A stretch of DNA of 46,494 bases from an uncultured Lentisphaerota bacterium (GTDB taxonomy: Bacteria > Verrucomicrobiota > Lentisphaeria > Oligosphaerales > CAITYL01): assembly GCA_903921725.1 (NCBI GenBank), contig CAIXRA010000009.1:1-46494 (forward strand), read 5' to 3'. The position numbers and the translations under genes are program-made. Below are positions 16,389 through 25,500 of this stretch, in pieces. Within the stretch, counting starts at the first letter, position 1. Each line of letters begins with the position of its first letter. The notes below the pieces were generated by a model. That model was not told the origin of the DNA and did no database searches. It saw only the letters and a list, made by a program, of their open reading frames with translations.

Positions 16389-18104
16389 TCAGTCCTGCGC
16401 GTCCGCCGCCGTGACGCGGATCACTTCCTCCAGCGTGGTCAGCCCCGCCCCGGCCTTGCGCAGGCCGTCCTCGCGCAGCGTCCGCATGCCGTTGGCGCGC
16501 GCCTGGACGCGGATGACGCCGGAGGGCACCATCTCGTACACCAGCCGCTGGATGTCCTCCGACAGCACGAAAATCTCGTAGATGCCCATCCGGCCGCGGT
16601 AGCCCTTGCTGCATTCCGAACACCCTTCTCCGGTCTTCAGCCCCATGCTCTTGAAATAGTCCGGCGACAGGTGAAGTGATTCCGCCTGGGCATCGGTCAC
16701 CGGCACCGGCTTGGAGCATTTCTGGCAGAGGCGGCGCACCAGCCGCTGGGCCATGATGGCGCGCACCGCGGAGGCGACCAGGAACGGCTTGATCTTCATG
16801 TCGACGAGACGGGTCACGGCCGACGGCGCGTCGTTGGTGTGGAGTGTGCTGAACACGAGGTGGCCGGTGAGCGCGGCGTTGATGGCGATTTCGCCGGCCT
16901 CCAGGTCGCGGATTTCACCGACCATGATGATGTTCGGCGCCTGACGCAGCATGGCGCGCAGCGCGTTGGCGAAGGTCATGCCGATCTCGTTCGCCACCTG
17001 GCACTGGTTGATGCCGGAAAGCTCGTATTCGACGGGGTCCTCCGCCGTGATGATCTTGCGCGTCGGCTGGTTCAGTGTGTTCAGGAAGGCGTAGAGCGAG
17101 GTGGTCTTGCCCGAGCCGGTCGGCCCCGTCACCAGGAAGATGCCGTCCGGGAACGCCAGGATGTTGTTGATGACCTCCTGGTCGTCCGCAAAGAATCCCA
17201 GCTCCGGAATGCCGAGCGTGATGCTGCTCTTGTCCAGGATACGCATGACGATGGACTCGCCGTGGGTCGTCGGCAGGCACGACACGCGCAGGTCCAGCGC
17301 CTTGCCCATGGCCGTGATCTGGATGCGTCCGTCCTGCGGGACGCGGTGCTCGGAAATGTCCATGCGCGCCATGATCTTCAGGCGGCTGATGATGTTGTTC
17401 TGCAGGTACTTCGGCGGACTCTCCACCTCGCGCAGCAGGCCGTCGATGCGGTAGCGGGCGCGGAATCGCTTCTCCAGCGGCTCCAGGTGGATGTCGGACG
17501 CGCGGCTGCGGTACGCCTCGAAGATGATCAGCGAGACGAGGCGGATGATCGGCGCGTCGTCGTCCACCGCATGCCCCTCGCCCATCGCGGCGTCGGCGCC
17601 GTCATGAAGGGTCTGGAGCGCGACGCCTGCCTCGGTGATGTCCTGGAGGAACTGGTCGACGCTTTCCTCGACCGTGCCGTAATGGCGGGCGATGGCGTCC
17701 TTGAGCTGTTTGCGGGGGACGATGACGCCCTCGACGTCGGTCTTCAGGATGTGGCGCAGCGCGTCGAGCGTCTCCAGGTCGGTGGGGTCGCTGATGGCGA
17801 CCGTCAGCGTGCTTTCGGTCTTCATGACCGGAACCACCTTGTAGCGGCGTGCAAGCTCGTCGGGAAGCGCAGCCTTGACCTCCGGCTCAATCTTGAAGTT
17901 GGTCAGATCGAAGCATTCCATGCCGTATTCAGCGGCCAGAATCATCATCAGGTCGCTCTCGTCGATGAGCCTGGCGTCGAGGATGGCGTCCATCAGGGCC
18001 ATGCCGTCCGCCTCGGCCTTCCCCCGGGCCGCCTCCACCTGTTCGGCCGTCAGAACCCCCCTGCCGACCAGCAGGTCCACCATGATTTCATCGCTACCTG
18101 CCAC
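16389..18104 (-). CDS. pilB: PilB/GspE family assembly ATPase (first copy)
   Basis: The product is 571 residues, starting with GTG at 18104 (GGGAG 7 bases upstream). The N-terminal GspE-N/MshE-N domain (about 5-150) has VDLLVGRGVLTAEQVEAA. The ATPase has Walker [10 protein letters not shown] (about 325), Asp box [10 protein letters not shown], Walker [13 protein letters not shown] and His box GHLVFSTLHTND. The tetracysteine zinc module (CQKC about 460, CSEC about 497) is present. It heads the operon ATPase-ATPase-PilT-PilC behind a near-consensus promoter. The insert between the N-domain and the ATPase core (about 150-185) differs from the second copy, so the two probably interact with different partners. 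The role is energising filament assembly; specificity is unknown. Confidence 0.93.
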   Translation of the reverse strand: MAGSDEIMVDLLVGRGVLTAEQVEAARGKAEADGMALMDAILDARLIDESDLMMILAAEYGMECFDLTNFKIEPEVKAALPDELARRYKVVPVMKTESTLTVAISDPTDLETLDALRHILKTDVEGVIVPRKQLKDAIARHYGTVEESVDQFLQDITEAGVALQTLHDGADAAMGEGHAVDDDAPIIRLVSLIIFEAYRSRASDIHLEPLEKRFRARYRIDGLLREVESPPKYLQNNIISRLKIMARMDISEHRVPQDGRIQITAMGKALDLRVSCLPTTHGESIVMRILDKSSITLGIPELGFFADDQEVINNILAFPDGIFLVTGPTGSGKTTSLYAFLNTLNQPTRKIITAEDPVEYELSGINQCQVANEIGMTFANALRAMLRQAPNIIMVGEIRDLEAGEIAINAALTGHLVFSTLHTNDAPSAVTRLVDMKIKPFLVASAVRAIMAQRLVRRLCQKCSKPVPVTDAQAESLHLSPDYFKSMGLKTGEGCSECSKGYRGRMGIYEIFVLSEDIQRLVYEMVPSGVIRVQARANGMRTLREDGLRKAGAGLTTLEEVIRVTAADAQD

Positions 18105-18185
18105 GGATGATCTCCCGTCTTCTCAACCCCTGCACACCGGCGCCGGCCGCGGAGGCCGGATCAAGGAAACAAGCCAAACCGTTGT

Positions 18186-18214
18186 TATATAAGGCCGCTG
18201 GCTGCCGATGTCAA
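18186..18214 (-). promoter_or_regulatory. Near-consensus promoter of the type IV pilus operon
   Basis: On the minus strand the perfect -35 box TTGACA (18214-18209) is followed, 17 bases on, by TATATA (18191-18186); TATAAC overlaps at 19-base spacing. Transcription would start near 18178, about 75 bases before the GTG start at 18104. Confidence 0.65.
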
Positions 18215-18257
18215 CCTGCGGCACCCGCAAAAACAGCTCCGTGGGGCCTGTCAGCCG

Positions 18258-18902
18258 CTATCCACCAAACGCCCGCGCTTCCAGCATCGCGCACAGCGCA
18301 TGGTACAGCGGCAGATGGAGCTCCTGGATCTTGAACGTCTCGCTCTCCGGCACGCTCAGCATCAGGTCGGCCAGCTCCGCAAGCTTCCCGCCGCCCCGCC
18401 CCGTCAGCCCGACCACCGTCACCCCGAGCGCCCGGGCCGCCGTCGCCGCCAGCAGCACGTTGCGCGAATTGCCGGAGGTGGTGATGGCCAGGAGCGCGTC
18501 GCCGCGGCGGGCCAGCGCCCAAAGCTGCTGCGCAAAGACCAGGTCGCCGCCGTTGTCGTTGGCCACCGCGGTCGCCAGTGCAGGATGCCCGGTCAGCGCC
18601 ACCGCGCGGAGTCCGCGCTGGAGCCTTGCCGCCAGGTAGGCGCCGTCCGCGCCGGACGCCGCCTTCAGCCCGCCGGCCTCGCCGGCCGTCAGGGGACGCC
18701 GGTGCAGGAACCCCTTCATCAGTTCGCCCGCGATGTGCTCGCTGTCGGCCGCGCTGCCGCCGTTGCCGCAGATGTAGAGCGTGCCCCCGGCGTCCAGCGC
18801 GGCGCCGACGGCTTCCACCGTCCGCGCCAGCACCGGGGCGCATTCCGCCAGCGCCGGAAAGCGCCGCACCAGTTCCTCCAGCCGATTTTCCGACTCCGAC
18901 AT
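18258..18902 (-). CDS. gmhA: Sedoheptulose-7-phosphate isomerase (GmhA-like, SIS domain)
   Basis: The product is 214 residues, close to the usual 190-200 of GmhA. The first step of ADP-heptose synthesis for lipopolysaccharide is isomerisation of sedoheptulose 7-phosphate. The SIS domain shows ICGNGGSAADSEHIAGEL (about 44-61) with the metal ligands His56 and Glu60, the phosphate-binding ITTSGNSRNVL, and a C-terminal IQELHLPLYHALC with the Gln and His expected of the active site. GGAGG lies 8 bases before the ATG. It stands alone between the pilus operon and the divergent leuB. It implies an outer membrane with heptose-containing LPS, in line with the other envelope genes here. Confidence 0.9.
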   Translation of the reverse strand: MSESENRLEELVRRFPALAECAPVLARTVEAVGAALDAGGTLYICGNGGSAADSEHIAGELMKGFLHRRPLTAGEAGGLKAASGADGAYLAARLQRGLRAVALTGHPALATAVANDNGGDLVFAQQLWALARRGDALLAITTSGNSRNVLLAATAARALGVTVVGLTGRGGGKLAELADLMLSVPESETFKIQELHLPLYHALCAMLEARAFGG

Positions 18903-18946
18903 CCGCGCACCCTCCAGACCTCCGCGTTTCTTCCACGGCGCATCCT

Positions 18947-18975
18947 ACTATAGCGGCGGGGGCGCGCCCTTTCCA
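18947..18975 (-). promoter_or_regulatory. Possible gmhA promoter
   Basis: On the minus strand TATAGT (18952-18947) lies 45 bases before the gmhA start, with a weak TGGAAA at the -35 position (17-base spacer). The -10 box matches those seen upstream of other minus-strand genes here. Confidence 0.35.
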
Positions 18976-19004
18976 CGCGCACCAAAAATCTGCGGCCGCG
19001 GAAT

Positions 19005-19043
19005 GCATTTTTCCGGCATGGCAATACATTCTCCGGCATCGCA
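19005..19043. repeat. Pair of 18-bp imperfect direct repeats upstream of leuB
   Basis: GCATTTTTCCGGCATGGCA (19005-19023) and ACATTCTCCGGCATCGCA (19026-19043) repeat with the cores CCGGCAT spaced 20 bases apart, about two helical turns. They lie in the divergent gmhA-leuB gap, 78 bases before the leuB start, where paired operator half-sites would be expected. Confidence 0.4.
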
Positions 19044-19120
19044 TTGGGACTTTCCACAACCCGGCGCCCGCCCGGCCCACCACCGGACGCGGGGCGCCCC
19101 AGCACAGGAAATCGCGCACC

Positions 19121-20221
19121 ATGAGAAACTACAAGATTGCCGCCATCCCGGGCGACGGGACCGGACCGGAAGTGCTTGCCGAAGGGATGAAGGTCGTCAA
19201 GGCGGCCGCCGGCAAGTTCGGGTTCAGCCTGGACGCCCAGAATTACGACTTCGGCGGCGAGCGCTACCTGCGCACCGGCGAAATCCTCCCCGCCTCAGCC
19301 GTCGCGGAGATGAAGCAGTTCGACGCCATGTACCTCGGCGCCATCGGACACCCGCAGGTCAAGCCCGGCATCCTCGAAAAAGGAATCCTTCTCAGGCTCC
19401 GCTTCGAGCTCGACCAGTACATCAACCTGCGCCCCGTCCGCCTCATGCCCGGCGTCGAAACGCCGCTGAGGGACAAGGGGCCGGCCGACATCGACTACAC
19501 GGTCGTCCGCGAAAACTCCGGCGGCGTGTACACCGGCTGCGGCGGCGCCATGATGCAGGGCACGGCCAACGAAGTCGCCGTCCAAGAGATGGTCTACAGC
19601 TACTTCCAAGTCGAACGCTGCGTGCGCTACGCCTTCCAGCTCTGCCGCGACCTGCACAAGGACAACCCCTGGCGCGGGCTCAAACCCGAGGAGCGCGCCG
19701 CGGGAAAAACCGGCCAACTCACGCTCTGCGGCAAGACCAACGTGCTCACCTACGTCTTCGGCCTCTGGGAGCGCGTGTTCCATGAAGTCGCCGCGGAATT
19801 CCCGGAAATCAAGACCGATTACTGCCACGTGGACGCCACCTGCATGTGGATGGTCAAGAGCCCCGAGTGGTTCGACGTCATCGTCACCGAGAACATGTTC
19901 GGCGACATCATCACCGACCTGGCCGCCATCACCCAGGGCGGCCTCGGCGTCGCCGCCGGCGGCAACATCAACCCCGCAGGCGTCAGCATGTTCGAGCCGA
20001 TGGGCGGCTCCGCGCCGAAATACACCGGCCTCGGCGTCATCAACCCGGTCGCCACCATCATGGCCGGCGCGATGCTGCTCCGTCAGGTCGGCGAGGCGAA
20101 GGCGGCGGACGCCGTCGAGGCCGCCGTCGCCAAGACCACGCCCAAGATGAAGTCGCAGGCCGCCGGCAGGATGGGGTTCAGCACCAGCCAGGTCGGCGAC
20201 CTCGTCGCCGCCGCGCTCTGA
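19121..20221 (+). CDS. leuB: 3-isopropylmalate dehydrogenase (isocitrate/isopropylmalate dehydrogenase family)
   Basis: The product is 366 residues. The enzyme oxidises and decarboxylates 3-isopropylmalate with NAD in leucine synthesis. The N-terminal GDGTGPEV loop, the substrate arginines in LRFELDQYINLRPVR (about 90-104), VRENSGGVYTG, the catalytic Lys in CGKTNVLT, HVDATCMWMV, and the metal-binding aspartates with the glycine-rich GDIITDLAA and PMGGSAPKYTG segments are all present. The insert before the lysine (about 185-205) is slightly longer than in Proteobacteria. The pattern matches the form common in Planctomycetes and relatives. Other members of the family (tartrate or homoisocitrate dehydrogenases) cannot be fully excluded since no leuA, leuC or leuD gene is nearby. 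AGGAA lies about 10 bases before the ATG. Confidence 0.85.
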   Translation: MRNYKIAAIPGDGTGPEVLAEGMKVVKAAAGKFGFSLDAQNYDFGGERYLRTGEILPASAVAEMKQFDAMYLGAIGHPQVKPGILEKGILLRLRFELDQYINLRPVRLMPGVETPLRDKGPADIDYTVVRENSGGVYTGCGGAMMQGTANEVAVQEMVYSYFQVERCVRYAFQLCRDLHKDNPWRGLKPEERAAGKTGQLTLCGKTNVLTYVFGLWERVFHEVAAEFPEIKTDYCHVDATCMWMVKSPEWFDVIVTENMFGDIITDLAAITQGGLGVAAGGNINPAGVSMFEPMGGSAPKYTGLGVINPVATIMAGAMLLRQVGEAKAADAVEAAVAKTTPKMKSQAAGRMGFSTSQVGDLVAAAL

Positions 20222-20254
20222 CCCTCGCCGGAAAACCGGCGCAAAAAGACAAAC

Positions 20255-20290
20255 GGCCGGGCGGAACCATCCGCCCGGCCTTCGTTTTTT
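20255..20290 (+). terminator. Intrinsic terminator after leuB
   Basis: A perfect 10-bp stem (GGCCGGGCGG 20255-20264, CCGCCCGGCC 20271-20280) with a 6-base loop is followed by TTCGTTTTTT, 34 bases past the leuB stop. On the other strand the stem is followed by a weaker T-rich run (GTTTGTCTTTTT), so it may also stop transcription coming from rlmL. Confidence 0.88.
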
Positions 20291-20370
20291 CCGGGACGCC
20301 CCGCCTTGTTACCGACTGGCCTTCCTTCTCCGCGCGCCCTGCGCCTCCGCGGGAAACTGCGCCGCCTTCC

Positions 20371-21480
20371 TCACTTCATCTCATAGACGAGGAAGCGGCA
20401 CTCGATGTCGCCGTTCCACAGCGGGAAGCTCGCGGCGGGGCGCGGCGGGATCGACTTGGGGATGTCGGGCGTTCCGGCCAGGACGCAGACAAGGGAGCCG
20501 TGCAGCCGGCAGAGGGCGCCGCCGAGTTCGTTGAAGAATTTCTGGTCGGCCTCCAGCCGCTCGCCGTAGGGCGGGTTGGTGACGAGAATCACCGGCGGGC
20601 TGAACTCGCGCAGCTCCTGCACGGCGGCCTGGCGGAAGGCGAGCTTGACGCCGGCGTTGCGGGCATTGGCGCGGGCAAGCTCAAGCATCACCGGGTCGCT
20701 GTCGGAGGCGGTGATGCGCGGCGTCTGGCCGTGCGCCCTGCCCCGCAGTTCGCCGCGGAGGCGGGCGAGCCGGGAGATGCGCATGGCGTCGAAATCCGCC
20801 CAGCGTTCGAACCCGAACTGCTTGCGGAACAGCCCCGGCGCGATATTGGCGGCCCAGAGCGCGGCCTCGATGGCGATGGTGCCGGAACCGCACATCGGGT
20901 CGATCAGCGGCTGCTTGCGGTCCCAGCAGGCGATGCGGAGCATGGCGGCGGCGAGCGTCTCCTTCAGCGGCGCCTCGCCGGTGCCGCCCCGGTAGCCGCG
21001 CTTGAAGAGCGGGACGCCCGCCAGGTCGAGGTAAAGCGTGGCGCGGTTGGAGGAAAGGTGGAGAAAGATCTGCACGTCGGCGTCATCGCGGCTGACGGAT
21101 GGGCGGTCGCCGAGCTTGCCGCGGATCTGGTCCACGACGGCATCCTTGACCTTGAGCGCGGCAAAGTTGGTGTGCGTGATTTCGCTGTCCATGCAGAAGG
21201 CGGAGACGGCAAGGGTTTTCTTCGGCGTCAGCCACTCCGTCCAGTCCACCGCGAGGGCACCCTCGTACAATTCCTCCGGCGTGCGGCAGGCGAAGCGCGC
21301 GACGGGCGTCTGGATGCGCTGGGCGATGCGCGACTCCAGGCAGGCACGCCAGCCCTCGGAGTCGGGCCCGGAGAAGGCGACGCCGCCGCGGACGTGGACG
21401 ACCCCCTCGAAGCCGAGCTCCGTGAGTTCCTCCGTCAGCACGTTTTCCGTGCCGCGGGCGGCGGTGGCGAAAAATTCCAT
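20371..21480 (-). CDS. rlmL: THUMP-domain 23S rRNA guanine-N2 methyltransferase (RlmL-type)
   Basis: The product is 369 residues. The N-terminal ferredoxin-like and THUMP regions (about 1-150, starting FFATAARGTENVL) bind RNA. The Rossmann methyltransferase follows, with DPMCGSGTIAIEAAL (about 188-202) and the catalytic NPPYGERL (about 301). E. coli RlmKL is about 700 residues because it fuses this module to RlmK; here only the RlmL part (m2G2445) is present, the common arrangement outside gamma-proteobacteria. AGGA lies 8 bases before the ATG. It is divergent from folD across a 189-base gap with conspicuous repeats. Two copies of CCACAAAAC (21501-21509, 21523-21531), 22 bases apart, lie just upstream. 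Confidence 0.9.
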   Translation of the reverse strand: MEFFATAARGTENVLTEELTELGFEGVVHVRGGVAFSGPDSEGWRACLESRIAQRIQTPVARFACRTPEELYEGALAVDWTEWLTPKKTLAVSAFCMDSEITHTNFAALKVKDAVVDQIRGKLGDRPSVSRDDADVQIFLHLSSNRATLYLDLAGVPLFKRGYRGGTGEAPLKETLAAAMLRIACWDRKQPLIDPMCGSGTIAIEAALWAANIAPGLFRKQFGFERWADFDAMRISRLARLRGELRGRAHGQTPRITASDSDPVMLELARANARNAGVKLAFRQAAVQELREFSPPVILVTNPPYGERLEADQKFFNELGGALCRLHGSLVCVLAGTPDIPKSIPPRPAASFPLWNGDIECRFLVYEMK

Positions 21481-21543
21481 TCAATCCGTCCTGTCGTCAA
21501 CCACAAAACCAGGCAAAAACAGCCACAAAACATGGCGGAGTTC

Positions 21544-21631
21544 AATGTAATGCCGCAGCCGGGCAAACCAAACGCCCGGCGGACCGGCCGCTTCCCCCTT
21601 CTTTTCCGGACGGGATTTGCGGCATTACATT
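21544..21631. repeat. Long-range perfect inverted repeat in the rlmL-folD divergent gap
   Basis: AATGTAATGCCGCA (21544-21557) and its exact reverse complement TGCGGCATTACATT (21618-21631) are separated by 60 bases. Inside lies another hairpin, GCCGGGC (21558-21564) with GCCCGGC (21574-21580). The right arm is 39 bases before the folD start. Options are paired operator sites, a structured leader, or a tiny MITE-like insertion. Confidence 0.6.
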
Positions 21632-21669
21632 ATGCGTTTTCCTGAAAACCCCCCGGAGGACGATATCCC

Positions 21670-22569
21670 ATGGCGGCGAAAATCATTGACGGCAAGGCGA
21701 TTGCGGAACAGGTGAACCGGGAGACGGCGGAGCTGGCCGCGAAGCTCTTCGCGGAGCGCGGGGTGAAGCCCGGCATCGCGGTGGTGCTGGTGGGCAGCGA
21801 CCCGGCTTCGCAGGTCTACGTCAACAGCAAGGACCGGAAGGCCGGCGAACTGGGGTTCAACTCCCTGAAAATCGACCTGCCGGCCGCGACCTCGCAGATC
21901 ACCCTGCTCACGGAGATTGCGCGCCTGAACCGCGACCCGCAGGTCCACGGCATCCTGGTGCAGTCCCCCCTGCCGAAGCACATCAGCGAAAAGGAGATCA
22001 TCCTGGCCATTGATCCGGCAAAGGACGTCGACTGCTTCCATCCGTACAATGTGGGCAAGATGCTGATCGGCGAGCCGGACGGCTTCCTCCCCTGCACGCC
22101 GTGGGGCGTGATGATGCTCCTCGAGCGCAGCGGGATCAACCCCGCCGGCAAGCACGCCGTAATCATCGGCCGATCGAACATCGTCGGCAAGCCGATGATG
22201 GCGATGCTGGTGCAGAAGGCGAAGGGGGCGGACGCCACGGTGACGGTCTGCCATTCGCGCACGCCGGACATCGCCTCCTTCACCCGTCAGGCGGACATCA
22301 TCGTCGCCGCCATCGGCAAAGCGAATTTCCTGACGGCGGACATGATCAAGCCGGGCGCCGTCGTGATTGACGTCGGCATCAACCGCATCCCGGATGCGGC
22401 GGCCAAAAGCGGCACGCGCCTGGTGGGCGACGTCGACTACGCCGCGGTCGCCGAAAAAGCCTCCGCCATCACCCCCGTGCCGGGCGGCGTCGGCCCGATG
22501 ACCATCGCCATGCTCATGCGCAACACCCTGCGCGCCTGCCAGAAGGCCAACGGCCTGCCGATGGCCTGA
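21670..22569 (+). CDS. folD: Bifunctional methylenetetrahydrofolate dehydrogenase/cyclohydrolase FolD
   Basis: The product is 299 residues. It interconverts 5,10-methylene- and 10-formyl-tetrahydrofolate in the cytoplasm. Tyr50 and Lys54 ([10 protein letters not shown]) match the catalytic pair at the same positions in E. coli. PCTPWGV, the NADP site [18 protein letters not shown] and the terminal [15 protein letters not shown] signature are intact. Two usually conserved motifs are varied: Q-L-P-L-P reads QSPLP (about 98) and DVDGF reads DVDCF (about 120). GGAGG lies 10 bases before the ATG. The gene is convergent with the following TPR gene, 30 bases away. Confidence 0.96.
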   Translation: MAAKIIDGKAIAEQVNRETAELAAKLFAERGVKPGIAVVLVGSDPASQVYVNSKDRKAGELGFNSLKIDLPAATSQITLLTEIARLNRDPQVHGILVQSPLPKHISEKEIILAIDPAKDVDCFHPYNVGKMLIGEPDGFLPCTPWGVMMLLERSGINPAGKHAVIIGRSNIVGKPMMAMLVQKAKGADATVTVCHSRTPDIASFTRQADIIVAAIGKANFLTADMIKPGAVVIDVGINRIPDAAAKSGTRLVGDVDYAAVAEKASAITPVPGGVGPMTIAMLMRNTLRACQKANGLPMA

Positions 22570-22590
22570 CCGGCGGACGATTTCCGCCGG
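22570..22590. terminator. Stem-loop between convergent folD and TPR genes
   Basis: CCGGCGGA (22570-22577) and TCCGCCGG (22583-22590) make a perfect 8-bp stem with a 5-base loop, beginning right after the folD stop codon and filling most of the 30-base convergent gap. There is no T tract on either side, so it may act as a weak bidirectional terminator or 3'-end stabiliser. Confidence 0.45.
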
Positions 22591-22599
22591 ACGGCTGAA

Positions 22600-25500
22600 T
22601 CACGCACCCGCTTTTGGCGCGGGCGGCGGCGGGAGCGGTGCGGCGGGGCCGGCTGGCGGCACCCCTTCCTTCTTGAGGAACTCCGGTTCGTCAAAGACGG
22701 ACCGCCCGCGGGCGGGCGGATTGGCGGCCGCCGGCGACTCGGTGGGGGACGCGCCCTTCGCCGGCGGCGGCCCGGAGAAGCCGGACGAGCTCTTCGCCCC
22801 CTTCTTAAGGAAGTCCGGCTCGTTCAGGTACGACGCCGTGCTTCTGGACACCGCGCCCGCACCAGAGCCGGGCACATCCAGCGACTTGAGCAGGGCGGCG
22901 ATCTGCTGGAGAAGCGCCTTGTCCGCATGCTCCCGTTGGGCCGTCTGCTGCGCGCGTTGAAGCTCGTTGCGGGCCTCCACCAGGCGCTGTTGCTTGGCCA
23001 AAGCCTCCGCCATGTGGACACGGGTGAGGACATTGTCTTTTAGAGACAGACTGCGCCCGAACGTGATGATGGACTCCGGCAGGCGGTTCGCCAGAAACTG
23101 CACATGGCCGAGGGAATCCAGCACGTTCGCCCGCTCCGCATCGTTGATCCGCCAGTTGGAGGCGGCCTTCATCACCAGGGGAAGCGCCTCCTCCGGCAGG
23201 TTCATGTCGTCGGCCAGCAGGATGGCAAGGTTGTTGAGGGCCGCCATGTTGTTGGGCTGCATGCGGAGAAGGGCTTCATAGGCCGCCCGCGCCTTCACAT
23301 TCTGCTTGGTGGAGTGGCAGAGGGAGGCCTGCAGCCAGTAGACGACGGGGCGGATGGAGACGTCATCCTTGGCAAGCGAGCCAGAGTCGGCAATCCGCTC
23401 CAGAATTTTCTGCGCCGCCTCCGTCTGTCCATCTTGGAGGAGGACCTTGGCCACCGCCACATCAAGGACGACGGTGGGGTGACTCTTTCCGGCCTGTTCC
23501 AGGCGGCGGACGGTGGCTGCGGGCGACTCGAGGTTCTGCAGTTGCCCGACGACCCCTTCCATGAGGTTGTCGTTGTCCGAAGCCATGCGGATGGCCTCCG
23601 CAAAGCTGGCGTCGGCCGCATACGCCTTGTCCGTGGCGGCGAGGGCCCTTCCGTATAGGGCGTTGAGGAGGGGGGATGTCTTGAGGGCGTCCGGGTGCTT
23701 GGCGATGAGCGCCAGCGCCTCCGGCGCCTGCTTGGTGTCGACCAGCGCCTCGGCGTACTGGGCTACGCTTTCGGCCGCCGGCTGCTTCTGCATGCGGTAG
23801 GCGGTGGCCAGTTCCCGGACGGCGGCGTCCAGGTCGCCCTTCCCCCTCAGCATGGTTGCGCGCATCTGGTGCCACACCGGCACATCCACCAGGCGGATGG
23901 ATTCCGCCAGGAGTTGCGCCAGCGCGTCCTGCCGTTCCTGCCGCATGTAGACCTGGGCAAGCTGGAGGCGGTACTGCGGGTTCGAGGGGCGCATCTCGAT
24001 CAGGCGCATCAGCTGCGAGACCGCCTCGTCGAAGCGCAACTCCCGCAGGAGCCACTCCTGCAGAAGCTCGCGCGGACGGGAAAGGGACGGCCCGAGCTCG
24101 ACGGCCTTCTCAAGGTCCAGCTTCACCTGGGCCTGGATATCCTCCTTCGTGCGGTCGTTGAAGAAAATCTGGGCGCGGACAAGATAGAGGGAGGCGTTGT
24201 CCGGATCTTTTTTGAGCGCGGCCGTGACCACCTCCGCCGCCTGGGCGGCCTTGCCCCGCTCACCGAGGAGGAGTGCGGAGGCGATGGCCTGACGGCTGTC
24301 AACGGCGGGCGCGGTGGCCTTCCGCCAGATGTCCAGCTCCTTCTGCGCCTCCTCGTACTGGCTGCGCCGCATCAGCAGGTCGACGATGGCGGGGCACACC
24401 GAATGGTTGCCGGTCTTGTCGCGAAATTCACGGTACAGCACCAGCGCTTCGGCGGAGCCGCCGCGGGAGGCCTGCCAGTCCGCCACCTCCAGGGTCACGG
24501 GCATGGTCTTCGGGTCCTGAAGGGGGAGGATCTTGGCGTAGGCGGCCAGCGTCTCCTCGGGAGCGGCCTGGATGCGCCTCAGAAAGCGGGCGAGGCAGAG
24601 ACGGTCTTCCATGTCCGCCTTCGCTCCCCGGTGGGCCAAATACTCCTCAAGCTTCCGGCGCCCCTCCTGCGGCCGGTTCCGGGCCTGCTCCAGAAGGGCG
24701 GCCGTAACCGCATTGTCGCGGTTGTCGGGATCCGTCTTGGCGAGCACGTCCAGTTCGGCCTGCGCCTCGGCCAGACTGTTCGTTTCGACGCAGAGGCGGG
24801 CAAGCGCGCGGCGGTTGGGGAGATTCCCCGGCACGAGAACAACGAGCTGCTGGCGCAGGCGGAGCGCATCCCCCTTGTCCCCGTAAAGACCGAGGTAATT
24901 CAGATAGTCGTCGAGCAGGGCCGGATCGTCGGGACGGAAGCGGAGCATCTGGCGCAACGTATCCAGCGCCTTGGCGTACTGCTTGTCGCCGTTGCTGAGG
25001 CGGAACAGCTCTTGGAGGGCCGCAAGGTTGTCCGGCTTCATCTCCAGCGCCTTGCGGAAGTCGGCCTCGGCCTCCCCCGCATTCCCCTGGAGGAGGCGGG
25101 CCATGCCCAGCAACCGCCAGCCGTCGGAGAAGAGGGGGCGGCGGCGCGTCACCTCGTCCAAAATCGTCGCCGCACTCCTGGAATCGCCCTTGGCCAGACT
25201 CAGGCGGGCCTTCCACAGCAGAATGTCCATCGAGTCCATCTCCACGGCCTCCCCCTGCTCGATGATGGACTGGGCGGCGTCCGGTTTCCCGGCCGCAAGC
25301 GCGTTTTCGAAGAGAAAACGGAGGAGCTGCGGGTTCTGGGGGGCCAGCGCCTTGGCGCGGGCGACGGCCTGCTCGGCCTCACCGTCCATGCCGGTGCCGC
25401 GGGCGAACTCCGCAAGCTGGAGTTCTCGTTTGATGGAAGAGGGTTCCAGCGCAATCAGCAGGATGTCGCCGAGGCGGCTCCAGCAGGGGCCCTGCTTGGC

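Noticed and set aside
14095..16581. Plus-strand frame of 828 residues across pilT and the second PilB gene
   Set aside because: Antisense to two ATPase genes with intact motifs; translation is His/Asp/Val/Leu-rich with no domain.
16839..18110. Plus-strand frame of 423 residues opposite the first PilB gene
   Set aside because: Antisense shadow of a clear ATPase gene; no ribosome site or domain.
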